In this document: positions 27,441 through 40,016 of the stretch, piece by piece | How positions within the stretch are numbered: the first letter of the stretch is position 1 | Layout: each line of letters opens with the position of its first letter | Assembly: GCF_008831285.2 (NCBI RefSeq) | Contig: NC_045138.2 | Span: 3,326,143-3,390,142 of the forward strand | Direction of reading: 5' to 3' | Origin: Nymphaea colorata | Lineage: Eukaryota; Streptophyta; Magnoliopsida; Nymphaeales; Nymphaeaceae | Length of the DNA stretch: 64,000 nt | Position numbers and translations under genes: made by a program | The notes under the pieces: generated by a model | Databases searched by the model: none | Told to the model about the DNA's origin: nothing | What the model saw: the letters and a program-made list of their open reading frames with translations, nothing else

Positions 27441-28469
27441 GGCCTTAATTAGTTGGTATGCCTAGTCCGAACAATTGGCATCTCTTTGAAGTGACATTGA
27501 AACTCACTAATGTAGTAAAAGCCAAAATTGGATTTGGATAAGCAACTCTGTCTGTATAGGAAATTGCCGATTCATGGACTATTTTATAGTTTGAGGGACC
27601 ATCTTTTAGTTTGTGCACTTGAATTCAGAGACTTTTTTTCGCCCACTAGTCTAAAACATAGTTGACAAACTCGTGATTCGGATTCAGATCGACTAATAAC
27701 CAGTTCATTAGGTCAGCGGGTTGACTCGTCGACTCGGTCAAGTTTTAAAAGAACCTGAATCGGGCAAGTCATGCCTAGTCGAGCCGAATCAAGCCAAGTC
27801 AGGAGCGAGTCGAGCAAAGTCAGGCCAAATCAGGGGCAAGCCAGACCAATCTTGACTTGTGGCCAGGTTTTCTAGTGATCCTAGTTGACTCGGGTGATTT
27901 CCGAGTCAATTGGACTAATCAGCCAACTATGGTCCAAAACCTCAATGTTAATAATTTGACCTCTAAGGCCTATGCTTGCTTAGACTCAAGTATGGGGTTG
28001 ATGTTCATAAAAATCAGACCTCGCCTTATACTAATCGCCAGCCCAATCAGCTATGTCAAACCTCTGGAGACAGCTGAATTGATTATTGGGTACAAAATTA
28101 ATTTGTGCATTCAAATTTCAATTTCATGTGGAGTTTGATTAAGCAACTTCTTCTAATTACTTGGTAGTCTGGTCCTTTTTCAGATTTTGAAAAAACAAAA
28201 TTTTCCACTTATAATTTTGAATTTTTCAATTTTAGTATTGTAAAAATTTGACAAAGTGTTGTCTAGCTCCTTAAGAGAGTGTTTTAATTCTTGGAACTAA
28301 ATATTTGGGTTTAAAACTGATGGGTATTGTATCGGGTACTTTTTTATGGAATTTTTGAGTGCCTTTCACTTACCTCATTTATTTGATTTTATGAAACTTT
28401 TGTTTCAGTCATTGAGAAGTGAGCCGATAAGGAGTTGGGTTTGCACCGACCGATACTTAAAACCCAAGC

Positions 28470-28660
28470 TCAAGCCTAGCCCAGACCTGAACTGATTAAA
28501 CTTATATATATATATAATTAATCATAATAAAATATTTTAACTATATATAAAAATTAATAAAATATATATTAAAAATATTATCGGGCCCACTCAGGTTGAC
28601 CCGATCAATTTTCGGTCCGAGCTTGAGCCCGAGTCATACCGCCGAAAGCCTAGTGAGCAG
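28470..28660 (+). repeat. GC-armed, AT-cored dispersed repeat, copy 2
   Basis: Same layout and orientation as 27127-27440; the core shares AATAAAATATT, AATTAATAAAATA and the exit ATTATCGGGCCC. Confidence 0.65.
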
Positions 28661-29775
28661 GCTTAGTTAATGGGCAAAAAATTTTGGTACTAAAGTTCCT
28701 TATAAAGTTTGGTGTTTGTTTGCAGGTAGAACGAGTTCTACCGAATTTGAACTAAAGTTAAGTTTCATGTATTCGAACAGAGCCTAATAATTTTGAAAAT
28801 ATTGTTTGGCTCCTTAAATTAAAAACTTGTGGTTTGATCGATTTGGCTTTTGTCTAAACTGAACAGGTTTGAGTTTGACCGATTCAATTCCCACCGTAAG
28901 CAGTGAGATGCGCGACCAATCCTTTTTATGTTTGTTGTTTCGACTCAATTTACAATATATTAAATTAGTTTTCAAGTTTAAAAAGGAGAAAATAACAGGA
29001 TATGAGCTGGTAGGCTATGATACGTATGCGTGTATGGCCAACATCCTTGTTTTACAATTTCACAACAGTGGAGTTGAACCAGCCATGGTTATGGTAGCGC
29101 TGTCAATCGTCTAAGCAGTTGGGTGGTTTGCAAGTTGATCCACCTGTCACCTCTGTCCCTCTGTCTGTGCAGTCCACTTCAGAGATCATCCCCTTTTCTC
29201 TGCTTCGCGTTTTCTCGGCCCTCCTTAGATCCTCTCCTTTTTAACCTCACTTTCTCTCACTAGGCTAGCACTTCGCCTTTCCGTAATTGGTGGCTGTTCT
29301 AGAAATTTAGATGCCTCCCCATGTTGGTGTTTCTTTATTGTGTTCCATATTCAATCTCAGAATCTAAAAGCAAGAACCCTTTTTCCTCTTATTTTCTGAA
29401 AGGTATCGGTCGTGGACCGCGCCGTCCTGGACAATCTTTCTGTTCCTTTTTTTTGTTTTCTTTTCCTTGTTTCCTTTTCCTTTTGGCATTTGATTCGCTG
29501 AGCGGTTCTGATGCACTGTGGATCTATGTGACGGAATTTGCCTCTAACAAGACAAAACGTGATAGATTTTTGACAGAAATTGTTGGGGTTCTCTTTCTCA
29601 TCAGAAGAAAATAAAAAATAGAAGACAGTATTTTGGTACTTAATTTTTATTCTGAAGAGGCAAGATATAGAACTATTGGGCGGATTTTTCCTCTGAGAGG
29701 ATTTCTGGTTTAAAAATTGAAGAAAACTTCATTTGTCACATTGTAAGAGATTTAGGGCTCTCTGGTTTTGGTGAA

Positions 29776-32700
29776 ATGTCCAATAATACTGGTTCGTCCG
29801 GCTTCCTAGACGTTTCACCAGAGCTAAAACTCTACCAAGCGTTCGTTGTCTCGGTGCCCATCATCTTTACATTCATCCTTTTGTTCCTGTTCTATCTTTT
29901 CTATCTCAGACGTCGAAGGGTTGATTGGTCGTCGTTGCGCATGAGGACTTCATATCAAGCCGGAGATCTCGTCTCTACCGTATGTTATCCTATTCTGATT
30001 TTCTGTTAGGCTGTGTGATCATGGAAGTTGCTTTGCTTTGCTGTTTACTCTGTTCTTTCCCTGAAAGCATGTGTTTTCTCTTACTGGTTTCTCAGCCTTC
30101 AGGACTGGGATTGAAAAAAGAATTCAGGGAGATGCTTCCAATTGTTATTTATAAAGAGAGTTTCCTGATCAGAGAAACACAGTAAGTGGATTATTACCAT
30201 TATGGCTACTCTCTGATAGTCTTGAGAATCTCTTGTTCCAAGGTTATCCTATGTGGGTTGTTCTTTTCATCGAAGGAGGTCACTGTTTTGTTGTTTGGAC
30301 TAGAGGACCGTTAAAATGTAAAGACTTAATCGACAGTCTTTTTGATGGAATTCCGGTGTTCTTCATTTGTTAACGGTCTCTATGAAATGTTCTGCTTTGA
30401 CTGACTTTGCTTAGGAGTACTGACACTGTTGAACGCCCCCTATTTGGTTTGCTCACTTTCTGTTATAATGTTAGTATCATGTTTTCTCGAATGTTGGAAT
30501 TTTATGTTTCTTTCATGAAGAGGAGTTTAGAAAGGCTGGTATCATTCAAGAAGCGAAAACGTAGATTAGATAGCTGTAGGCCTGTAATTGGCTTACATTC
30601 AACCGCGTATGTCCTTCTTTTGATCATGATTTATGGTTGAATCACTAAGAAGTGTTCCCTTCTATCCTGGATGTTGTCACTTAGGAAATTGGATTTGCAT
30701 CACCTGCTATCGCCTTCTATTGGGTTTAGGTCACCTGCGATCATCCCTTCTTCTTGTTCCATGAGTTGTAATTCATCTTGATATATATGGAATAAAGAAT
30801 TTTATTCTTGGATCCCATCTTGTATTTAACGAACCCCAAAGGGGTTTCTTCCAATGGGTCGGGCTTTGCCTATCTGGAAACTAACCAGAGATTACAAACC
30901 CATGAGAACCACCTTCTGTGCAATGCAAACCATGTATGGACCGTGGGAGCGAAGGCACTAGTCACAGGGTTTTAGGCTTCTTGAGAATGTAAGTCTCACT
31001 GCTTTGGTTGCAGTTTCCTACTGTGAAAAATAAAAAAGCTTGTATTTGATAGATGTAACCTTTATCATCATTTTGTATCTGAATTTAAACTTTGTCATTT
31101 AGTACAATGGTATGATCCATACCCTGATGCAAGTGGTAATCCATGATGGGTCACCACTAGTTGCTTCAAGCTATTAAGAGGGATGTTCTTGTTTTGAGTT
31201 TTATTGCTTGTGGTAGCTCAAAAATACTCTGCATATCTAAAGATTGATTTTTTTTCTTCTGTGGCTGTGGCTTTATATCTCCTGCGTTTCAACCCTGAGG
31301 CAATGTTGCTCGCTTTATTGCACATGGCTGTCCACCACCGAATGTTTATTTGCATGGTGAAATAATGCTTCCCCTGACCAAGAGAATGAAAGCTGGAAAA
31401 GTTGTATTTTTCAATTATAAATTTGTCTGAGGTGGTGTTCAAGCTAACTCCAGAATCTCCAGATGCTTGGGGCTCAGTGTAATGTGCCAGAGTCAACAAA
31501 ATAGGGATATGGACGGTTGGTCTTGAGCACGATTGTCCCAAGCTAAACATTCCCACGTGCAAGCATATGTTTTCAATGATAAAAATATGAGTGCTTGTAT
31601 TGTAGACTGCTGAAAGAAGCTTAGAGTTGCCTACATAAACTTATCTGGTTTCAAAGTTGCAAACTGAAGTTTCAATGAATTTTAGACTTGCCTACATAAA
31701 CTTATGTGTTTTCAAAGTTCCTACTTAGTGAAGTTTGATTAGAAACTTATTTGCTTAAACTTTAAAGATGAATACCTCCGTAGTATACTCAATAAAATCA
31801 CCGTAAGATGTTTCTACTCTATTTAACAAGCTTATATGAGCTGAATGTGTTGTTTATGCTTGGTCTGGTGAGCCTATGGATATGTGGATGCACTTAGTTG
31901 TGTGTCCTCTACTTTTGCAGTTTACATTTTGGTCTTGGCCTTTATATGCTTCTGAAGTAAATGCAATTCCTTGCATCCAAATTGTGGTTGAGTTGATCGC
32001 GAAGGCTTGCAAGTCTAATATTTGTGACACATTCTCTTGGATCGTCTGTACATGTGGTTTCTCCCACTTGTTCTCTGAAGTTTGTATTAAGGTGGAACAT
32101 CAATTTTTGTCTAACTTCCGTACCAAATTACTAATTGATGAAGCTTATATTTTTTGTCTATAGTTTGCTGTGTTTTTGCCAATGCTTAGTGCATAGGTAT
32201 TCTGTTCTCCCATCTTGTGTATCATGGTAATTAATACCAGCAAGATATCTGAACCATAGATCTGAACCATAGATTGTTAATGGTTGATGCACCATGATTG
32301 ACCCAGTGGTTAGCTCACATGAACTATTTATTTGTTGGAGAAACCAACCAAAACTGCATCTAAGATACCCAATGGATGTGCTTTTCCTTTGTTGGACAAA
32401 GTTCACGGGGAACTGGGTCTTCAACTCTCATGGGAGCAGAGGTAGGACTCCTAGGATCAACCTCCGCAAACTCTGGTAGGCTTCCCTTGCTTCGGCTTGT
32501 GCGAAAGGATGGTGCTCATCATGTGTCTGGATGTTTCTAATAAATTGTTCTGACAGATTGTGCTGTAATGGAGCAGACCTATGATTCTATTTGCATTGTG
32601 TGCTTCTGGACTTTTTATTGATGACACAAAAATGTATTACTTTTGTATGCACAGATGTTCTGTCTGCCTTGGGGACTATGAGCCCAGCGACCATCTCCAG

Positions 32701-32922
32701 CAGATACCATCTTGCGGACACACTTTTCACATGGACTGCATCGATAACTGGCTCACCAAGCACACAACATGCCCACTTTGTCGAGCATCTCTCTTGCCAG
32801 CAACCAAGGCCATGGATCCCCCCTCGACATCAAATCTTGAAGCTGGCAATGTTGCTCTGGAGAGAGTTGGAGATGATGTAGTTGCACCTTCACAGAATTC
32901 TGATACAGCTCTGCATCTGTAG
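29776..32922 (+). CDS. ATL-type RING-H2 E3 ubiquitin ligase (ATL58/59/ATL7-like)
   Basis: Three exons in phase: 29776-29979, 30096-30181, 32655-32922; 185 residues. An N-terminal extracellular/lumenal stretch is followed by one transmembrane segment (about residues 24-44), the basic RRRRVDWSSLRMRT, the GLKKEFREMLPIVIYKE block (GLD-like region of ATLs), and a RING-H2 domain with all eight ligands: CSVC, CGH, HMDC, CPLC, spacing C-X2-C-X15-C-X1-H-X2-H-X2-C-X10-C-X2-C. RING-H2 domains recruit the E2 enzyme and transfer ubiquitin; ATLs are membrane-anchored. The sequence resembles Arabidopsis ATL58, ATL59 and ATL7 as I recall them. Intron 2 is 2.5 kb. The phytolongin gene follows in the same direction. 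Substrates are unknown. Confidence 0.92.
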
Positions 32923-34009
32923 TGGACGTAGAAATGCACTATTGCTGCAGTGTTGAGCCGGTTTTTTGTAGATACTCTTTTTGTTCTGATAAAAGCCACT
33001 GACTGCGTTAATTGGGGCGGCTTCTGTAATCTTCATTGAGGGCCTTCACGTATGGTGCTTATCCCTCCTTTTCTTGCTCCGGGAGCACCTGTAAATCCAA
33101 CCCCATCGCATGCAACATGCATGTAGATTTGTCCTTGTATCAAATGGAAAGAGAGATGGTTTTACCGCTCTGGATGACGCACTCTAGAGAAACAGACCAT
33201 ATATATTTAAGAGATGTGTTATATTTAAGAGCTGTGACACCAATGGCAGGTTTTGTTTTAAAAGCTCTGCATGGAAATTGGACTATAGAAGAAAGAACTT
33301 GTTATGGTTAGAGGAGAAACCACTATTGGTTTAGTTTCTATGATAAACTAGTTTTTTGTCAAATCACGAGTTGAATGTAGAACTCATTTTGTTACACTAT
33401 CACTGAGCACCAACCTCACTATTATTGCTTCCTCTGAACAAATACAACAATGTTACTAAGCTAACCTTTCTAGTATTATGCAAATATGAAGTTCATGCAT
33501 TCTATGTTCCCAAAAGTTTCACAAGTTCAGTTCCTTTGAAGTGAGATGTTTCACTTCTTGATGTTGGGGACAATAAATACTATCGATTTATGAATTTTTT
33601 TAACTGAGTAAATATAAGGTTGCATAAATTGCCAATAAACCATCCAAATGATGTATATGTATATATATTGGCAAATGCCAGACCAATCGGGTAAGGGAAA
33701 AAAACAGGTTCATTAAAATTAATTTATTGAAGTACTTTTTTTTTCAATCCAATCTTATAGATATGATCTTAAAATTGATTTAGCGAGAAACATATTAATA
33801 ATCAAAAAATGATGTCTCATATAAAGTCAAAATTTTGAAATGTTGATTGTAGGAAGATCGATTGTTTTACAAAAATAATTTGAAACTAAGACATGATTTA
33901 TATTAAATTGTTATTTATAAACACATTAGGAGGTTCACATTTTATTTAAAACATTTTTAACATAAATTTAAGAGGTTTGGCTTTTTGTTCCTTAAGTGGT
34001 TGGGTATTA

Positions 34010-34012
<3 letters not shown>

Positions 34013-34070
<58 letters not shown>
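34013..34070. repeat. (TA)n microsatellite
   Basis: Near-pure TA dinucleotides followed by a short CA run. Confidence 0.95.
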
Positions 34071-34071
<1 letters not shown>

Positions 34072-34219
34072 GCATCATGGTGGAAAAATGAAAATAATTG
34101 ATCCAAGGTAGAGTTGACATCAACCAATTTCGGTGGTAGTGCCATCTCGGCAATGACTCGGAGAAATCATGCCTGTGACAATCGCCTCCTCCCATCAGAG
34201 CTTCCTTCAATTTTCCCAT

Positions 34220-34800
34220 CGTCTGATTCCGCTGTAGCAACTGTTTTCAGTTTTCAAGTCCTGTCTTTCTTCAAAAGAATTTCAATAATCAACTGAATCA
34301 CATCGAATTGAAATCTTATCTCAGATTGGGAAATTAAAAGTCTGAATTTCTTTGTGGATTCTTATCAACCGATTCCAAATCGATGGCGTTGTAACAACTG
34401 TTTTCAAAATCCATTTTTGAATCGAATCATTCTTTGAAAGAATTAAGAGAACAACCCCATCACATCAAATTGAAATGCCAAAAGTTCTAATTTATCTGTA
34501 GATTCTCATCATCTTCTACCAAATTGGTGGAGTCGTTTTCCAGAATCAGCTTCTTGAATCGAAACATTCATTGAAATAATTTAGTGAAACAACCAATCAC
34601 ATCAAATTCAAGTCATTTCTCAACCTGAGGGTAAAAATTTTGATTTCTGTCCAAGATTCATATGATCTGATTCCAGATTGGTAGTGTTGTAGCTACTGTT
34701 TCCATAATATTTTGAATCAAATCTTTCTTTGAAAGAATTCAGAGAATCGACAGAATGAAATCAAATCAAATTATTTTCTCAATCAGAAAGCCTAATGCCA
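34220..34800 (+). repeat. Degenerate tandem array, unit about 150 bp
   Basis: About four imperfect copies, beginning near 34225, 34370, 34516 and 34670. Recurring landmarks in each: GATTCC..., GTAGCAACTGTTTTC-like, TTGAATCGAA, TTTGAAAGAATT and CATCAAATTGAA. No coding role. Confidence 0.7.
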
Positions 34801-36479
34801 TGTTTGGATGGAAAAAAGGGAGGAAAATGAACGGATGGAAAGGAAAGAAAGAAAAGGTGAGAAAGAAGAATGGGAAGGGAAATGAGAAGAAAGCTTTCAT
34901 TTCCATTCCCATTTCCATCTCTCCAATTTTGGAGGGATTGAATTTACATTGATCTAATAATGAGCCATTAAATGCATACATAATTATAGATGTCTACGGG
35001 GTTGGGAAATTTTGAGTGCGGGTCCAAAACTGGATCTGTTTAGTCGGATCCAGTAAAGTAAAATGAGCCTGAATCCTTATACCAATTGAACATTGTTAGG
35101 ATCTGAACCAGCCCCAGTTAGATCTGAACTCAGCTTCAGAAATTGAAGCCTGGATTTTGAGTCTGAGTTTGAATCCATCCAACTAAATCAAAACTTCAAA
35201 ATGGCAGATCCGATCTCATTCCATAATGTTTGGGTCCCTATCATATAGCCGACAGTGACCATGATATTGGCATCCAATGCAATTGCTATTGTCTCCCTTC
35301 TCAGAAATTTGCCCCATTAAGTTGGTTCCTCATCTCACTGCCACTTCAAATTTGGGTAGTTGCACCTCAAATAATTTAATGCCTATTTTTGTCTTTTAAT
35401 TTCAAATCATACATGAGCAAATCCTCGCTACTAAAAGCCTAAAAGTTGGCTCTTGAATTCTTCTAATTGGATGTGGAAATTAGTTTTTTCACAATATAAA
35501 CATCTTTCAAAAGTTTTAGTAGATTAATTAAATTTTCTACTGTCATAAAATCATATTTACATGTGCAGGAGAGATATTTTAAACGAATTATTTTTAAGTA
35601 TTGGTTCATTTATCCCTGAGTGGGTTGGAGCAATCGGGCAGGAGCTAGAAGGCTGACCCAGTCTTTGTTTCGAGCTCTTGTACTCTTTAAAAGAGAGACA
35701 TGGATATGCAAGTTGAAGCATAGCAAGACTCATTCCGAAGCACCAAAAGCATGTTGGGTATCCAAGAAGGTAGGAGGAAGGATGGGGAATTTCGAATCAC
35801 AGCAGAACAATATGATCAAATACTCCTGCTACTTATCCCGCTAAGTTTTGATCCATTTTGGAACGTGAAGGGATCATACTCAGAATTCATAGAATTGGAT
35901 GTGTCCTTTATTGGTTTTCACATATTCATATTTGGATTTGAATATGAATGAAAAAAGTATTTTATGTTATATCTGAACTGAACTTTCAAATTCACAATCC
36001 GAATTTGACTTTTAAATACCCAACTAAATCTGAATCCAACTTTTAAACACACAACCGAATCCAAATCACATCATGATAAGCTGAAGACAGACTTTCGTAT
36101 GATATGAATATTGGATATATGACATTTATTTTAAACTGTATTTGAATTTGAATATGAATTATGATTGCATCTGATGTCATTTCTTTAATTTGAGTCCGAT
36201 CCGATTTCCCTTGCATGCTAAAATTCTTTCGATGTCCAACTTTGTATAAATTAGTGCCGTTGGATAGCCAATCTGAATTTGATCCATTGGTACATATCCA
36301 ATATGAACAAGTTCCTCACTGAACATCTTTAGGTTTTGAAAAGTTTCACTTCTTGAATTTATTTTCTTGGGGATGCAATGGCTTGGCTATTGGACCATTG
36401 GTGATGGTGTTGCCCTTTTTCACCTTTGACACTTTAAATCCGATCGAAATAAATTTCTTCTGCATTTAAAGGTTTTTAT

Positions 36480-36528
36480 TCTCTCTCTCTTTCTCTCTTT
36501 CCCCCTGTCTTTCTCTCTCTCTCTCTCT

Positions 36529-36573
<45 letters not shown>
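36480..36573. repeat. Compound microsatellite (CT)n(TA)n
   Basis: CT-rich run with interruptions followed by about 20 TA units. Confidence 0.95.
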
Positions 36574-36577
<4 letters not shown>

Positions 36578-36924
36578 TGGGCATGAGCGTAATTAACTAT
36601 GACCTAGTGAGAGCGCGTGGCTTTATGGAGTTAGCGCTGTCAACGGGTTGGATCTGGCCCAGATCATTAAATCTGAATATTGAAAAATAAAAAAAATATA
36701 AATCAGATTGGATCTGGATTTGGATTGACCCAAATAAATCAGATCAAATCCGGATATAAGAAAAATTGGACTGAACTGGCCAGGGTTTGGCGTCTTCTCA
36801 TATGTCTGTACTAACAATTCCAGACTTGGATTTTGACCCAAATGGCCCACAGAGGATACCCATTTGATGGTTTTTGCAACCATTCTCATAAAAAAAAGTG
36901 TGCCAGTATTATACTATTATAAGC

Positions 36925-37170
36925 GAGAGAAAATCTTGACTAATTTTTCAAAATTTTAAATCATTTAATAAATCTTAAAAATTATAAAAGATCATAAGAA
37001 TACGAAAAAATGCATATAATGGGCGCATAATACGTGTTTTTTTACGTTTTTTATTTTTTGTTATTTTAAAAAAAAAAGTGTTTTTTTCATGTTTTATACG
37101 GTTGACCTAGTTTTGACATATTATACTCTTTTTTTTTTTAATAGAACCTGCTTTTTGTGACAGTACTTTT
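36925..37170 (+). repeat. Dispersed AT-rich repeat, copy 2
   Basis: Colinear with 7590-7880; see the first copy for shared blocks. Confidence 0.5.
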
Positions 37171-38215
37171 TCTTGCAACTCAACGTCAGATCCACTTCAA
37201 TATTCAAATAGGCCCATAATCGGGTCTCGGTTTCCACTACATTGGTAGTTTTTTTTCCAAAATAAGTCATTATTGTGGTTTTTTTTCTATTTTCTGCCCT
37301 CACCAGAAAAGATTGTTCTTAAATTTTCAAAAATGTGTTCATAATTTAGCTTGCGTGAACCAATTGCATATGTAAATGTTCAACACAAAAAGGAAATTTT
37401 TTTCAAATAGTTAGCCTTTTGACTATCATGTATTCCAATAAAAAAATTAGCTTTACATGCTTTATAAAATATCATAAAAAAATAATGTAAAATGATCATC
37501 TTTCCTTTACTATAAATATTTTAGTATCATAAAAGATTACCAACTAAATATATTACTAACAATAAAAGATTATAAAAAAATATTTTTTCTATTCATATAT
37601 TTGTTGTTTTATCTTCTATTTTAGATATGCACAAAATTATTTCCCCGCGGCTACTAACCACTCCGCAGAAATCGAGTCCGATCCGGATTTGTATGCTGTT
37701 GGATCTGGATTAGGTTTCAGAATGACTCAACTTGGGGAAATTCGAATAAAAAATGACCGGGTCCAAGCGTATCTGTACTACATGCTGTGTAGGCCCGTTT
37801 CATTTAATTCGTGGGGCCCGCGGTGGGCCCAGCTGTTTATAGAAGCTAGTTGGAATCGGGTCCCACCTGAATAGGAGGATCAGGTAGAAGATGACACTCG
37901 TACAAGGGCGTGGGGCCCATCAGTTGCTTCCTCATTCAAGCCGGCGGGGAAGAGAGAGAGCGGAGACACATGACTATGACTGCGACGGCTTGTTGATCGT
38001 TTCAACTTTCGATTTTGGGAGGGGAGGAGGGAGAGGTAGAGGAAGAGGAAGGGGAGGACGACTTGGAGCTCCGACGACGGCCGGCTGGTTCATCGTTTTG
38101 TTGGCGGCCTTTAGGCGCCATCGCTCTCTCTCTCGCCGCCCTTCCCCTCTCTCTCTAGCTCTCTCTTTCTCTCCCAGGTGTGCCGTGTCGTTCGAGCAGA
38201 GTTGGATGTTCGCAG

Positions 38216-39179
38216 GTATGGACCCTTCTGTTCTTCGACGTCCAACAAAAGAAAAGGGTCCTAATTTTAGATGGGGAGATTTTAGTTTTCCCGGTTTCCC
38301 GCCGGCTGTGTCAGCCCGTAGATGGTGGGCAATCAACGAGAAGGAAAAATTGGGAGTCTCGTCCTTGTTCTTGTTCCTTTTCATCTCCTACTTTTCCCAG
38401 TTTGGGGATTTTTCATTTTTCTCGGCGAGTGCCCGAGATATGTTGACCTGTTTTTCGAATTCGTAACCTGAAAATTGTGGTGACGGGGAAGTGTGGGATT
38501 CCTGTTTGTGTGCTTCTTCTTTTGGATTTTGACTCTGGTTCTGATAGGATTGATGGGCTTTGATAAGAAGTCGTGTTTTCCTCTAGCCAGGTTTTGAAGT
38601 CGATGGAAATTATTTCGTGGGCTTTGGAACGCTGGAAGTTGAAAAGATTACCGGGAGGTTCATCAGATTCTGGGATTCTGCAATCCCTTGCCACTTTTGT
38701 TTTTCTTTTTCGGGGTTGAAACCTGAAATTTGATGGGATCGTTGATTTTCATTCTGCTGGGTTTGGAAACCTAAGAAATGTTGTGTTTTTTATTTTTGTT
38801 AGTTTCCTTCTATTCTAAATGGTCGGTAGCTGTGCTACCCATTGGGCAATTGTGGTTTTTGTCGATCCTTATTCTCTAGTCGTGAATAATTCTGCTTTCT
38901 CGGTTCAGCTTTTCTTCTTTTCCCGGAACTTAAGCTGAGAAACCGGTTGCAGTAATGGTTTGGTCAACTCTGCAATCGATGGTTCTAACATCCGAAGTAG
39001 ATAGTTTTCCGTTTTCAGAAGAGGCTGCTTCTTTGTCTATGAGAACATAGAAAGAGAGACGCTCCCCGGGCTTTCTCCTGTTGTTTCTCGAGGCCTTATG
39101 GATCAGGATGAATCTTGAGATTGTGGTGTTCCCACCCTTCTTTTGCTGAGAAAATAACATTTCTCTGTGGTTTATACAG
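38216..39179 (+). other. Leader intron of the phytolongin gene
   Basis: The GC-rich, CT-rich sequence at about 37900-38215 looks like promoter and non-coding first exon and ends CGCAG|GTATGG. The intron would end TTTATACAG|ATGGGTTCC so that the start codon is the first codon of exon 2. Length 964 bp. Both sites fit the consensus; transcript evidence would settle it. Confidence 0.6.
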
Positions 39180-40016
39180 ATGGGTTCCATCCCAAAGACT
39201 GTCTATTACTGCTGTGTTTCAAAAGGAACGAAAGTGCTTGCTGCATATAGCCTGGGAGATCCACAAATTGAAAGATGGGCGGCACTGTGCTTGGAGAATG
39301 CACCCCCATTTCATGCTTGCTACTTCCAGACGGTACTGAACAGGATCTTCGCTTTTGTCATGGAAGATGAACATATTTATTTTGCAATTGCTGATGAAGG
39401 CCTAGGAAAATCAGGTGTGAAGGAATTCATGGAGCATGTTAGGGATAATTACAAGAAAGTATTGAAGAATGGTGCAAAGGGTAGTTTGCGCTTAACATCT
39501 TTCTGCATCCGTGAAGAATTAGCGCCTGTTCTCCGCCGCCTCATTTCTTCGCTGGAGACTGTCCAGAGAGTGAATCACGACCGTTTGAAGGATCCCTTTT
39601 TAAATGAATGCACTCGTGCACATTCTGACGGTCTCTTTTATGATGGCCACATGAACGGTTTAGATGGCAAAACCAATTCACAGACGTCCACGGAGGCACC
39701 ATTACTTGGAAAAGCCTGCAAGTACGAGAAGCTTTCAAAAGAGTTTGAAGAAGTGAGGGAAGAAAGGGAAGAGGCTCGAGACAAAGCAGTAGACAGAGGG
39801 CACAGGATAGATGTGGCTGATGCTAACAAGAATGGAAATGGTTCATCAGCTTTTTCTTTACAGCAGAACGCAAACTCGAGAGTTAGAACAGAGCAACTTG
39901 CTCGAAGAATGTTTTGGCGCCATGTTCGACTAGTTTTGCTCCTAGACCTGTTGGTTTGCACGATTCTGTTTGGAGTTTGGCTTGTCGTATGCAAGGGATT
40001 TACCTGTCTACGGTGA
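39180..40016 (+). CDS. Phytolongin (longin-domain, VAMP-like protein)
   Basis: 278 residues, coding sequence uninterrupted. The N-terminal longin fold (about residues 5-125) shows VYYCCVSKGTKVLAAYS, YFAIADEGLGKSGVKEFME and a closing helix region. The central part (about 126-235) is polar and coiled (KLSKEFEEVREEREEARDKA) and lacks a SNARE motif where VAMP7-type proteins have one; this replacement is what defines plant phytolongins. A C-terminal transmembrane anchor (about residues 252-273) is preceded by basic residues and followed by a short tail. Relatives localise to the secretory and endosomal membranes and are thought to regulate SNARE traffic. The ATG at 39180 follows a splice acceptor directly. 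It lies next to an ATL gene. Confidence 0.92.
   Translation: MGSIPKTVYYCCVSKGTKVLAAYSLGDPQIERWAALCLENAPPFHACYFQTVLNRIFAFVMEDEHIYFAIADEGLGKSGVKEFMEHVRDNYKKVLKNGAKGSLRLTSFCIREELAPVLRRLISSLETVQRVNHDRLKDPFLNECTRAHSDGLFYDGHMNGLDGKTNSQTSTEAPLLGKACKYEKLSKEFEEVREEREEARDKAVDRGHRIDVADANKNGNGSSAFSLQQNANSRVRTEQLARRMFWRHVRLVLLLDLLVCTILFGVWLVVCKGFTCLR

Larger units (their letters stand above)
24260..29775. other. Intergenic, repeat-rich, no gene seen
   Basis: After the 3' end of the DUF2062 gene: a CT/poly-T tract at 24410-24442, a compound CT/TA microsatellite at 25589-25675, and two copies of the GC-armed repeat at 27127 and 28470. GACTCG-rich repeat sequence lies between about 27690 and 27910. From about 29150 a pyrimidine-rich stretch is the probable promoter and leader of the RING gene. 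Confidence 0.6.
32923..37889. other. Intergenic, repeats and microsatellites, no gene seen
   Basis: Holds the 3' flank of the RING gene, a TA array at 34013-34070, a degenerate tandem array at 34220-34800, purine-rich sequence at 34800-34910, GATCCGAATC-like dispersed repeat sequence between 35000 and 36860, a CT/TA microsatellite at 36480-36573 and a second copy of the 7590 repeat at 36925. Open frames are short and without motifs. Confidence 0.6.

Noticed and set aside
37891-38466. 191-codon frame before the phytolongin gene, with Gly-Arg repeats
   Set aside because: Lies across the probable non-coding leader and its intron; the repeats come from a GGAAGA-type purine run and no family is recognised.
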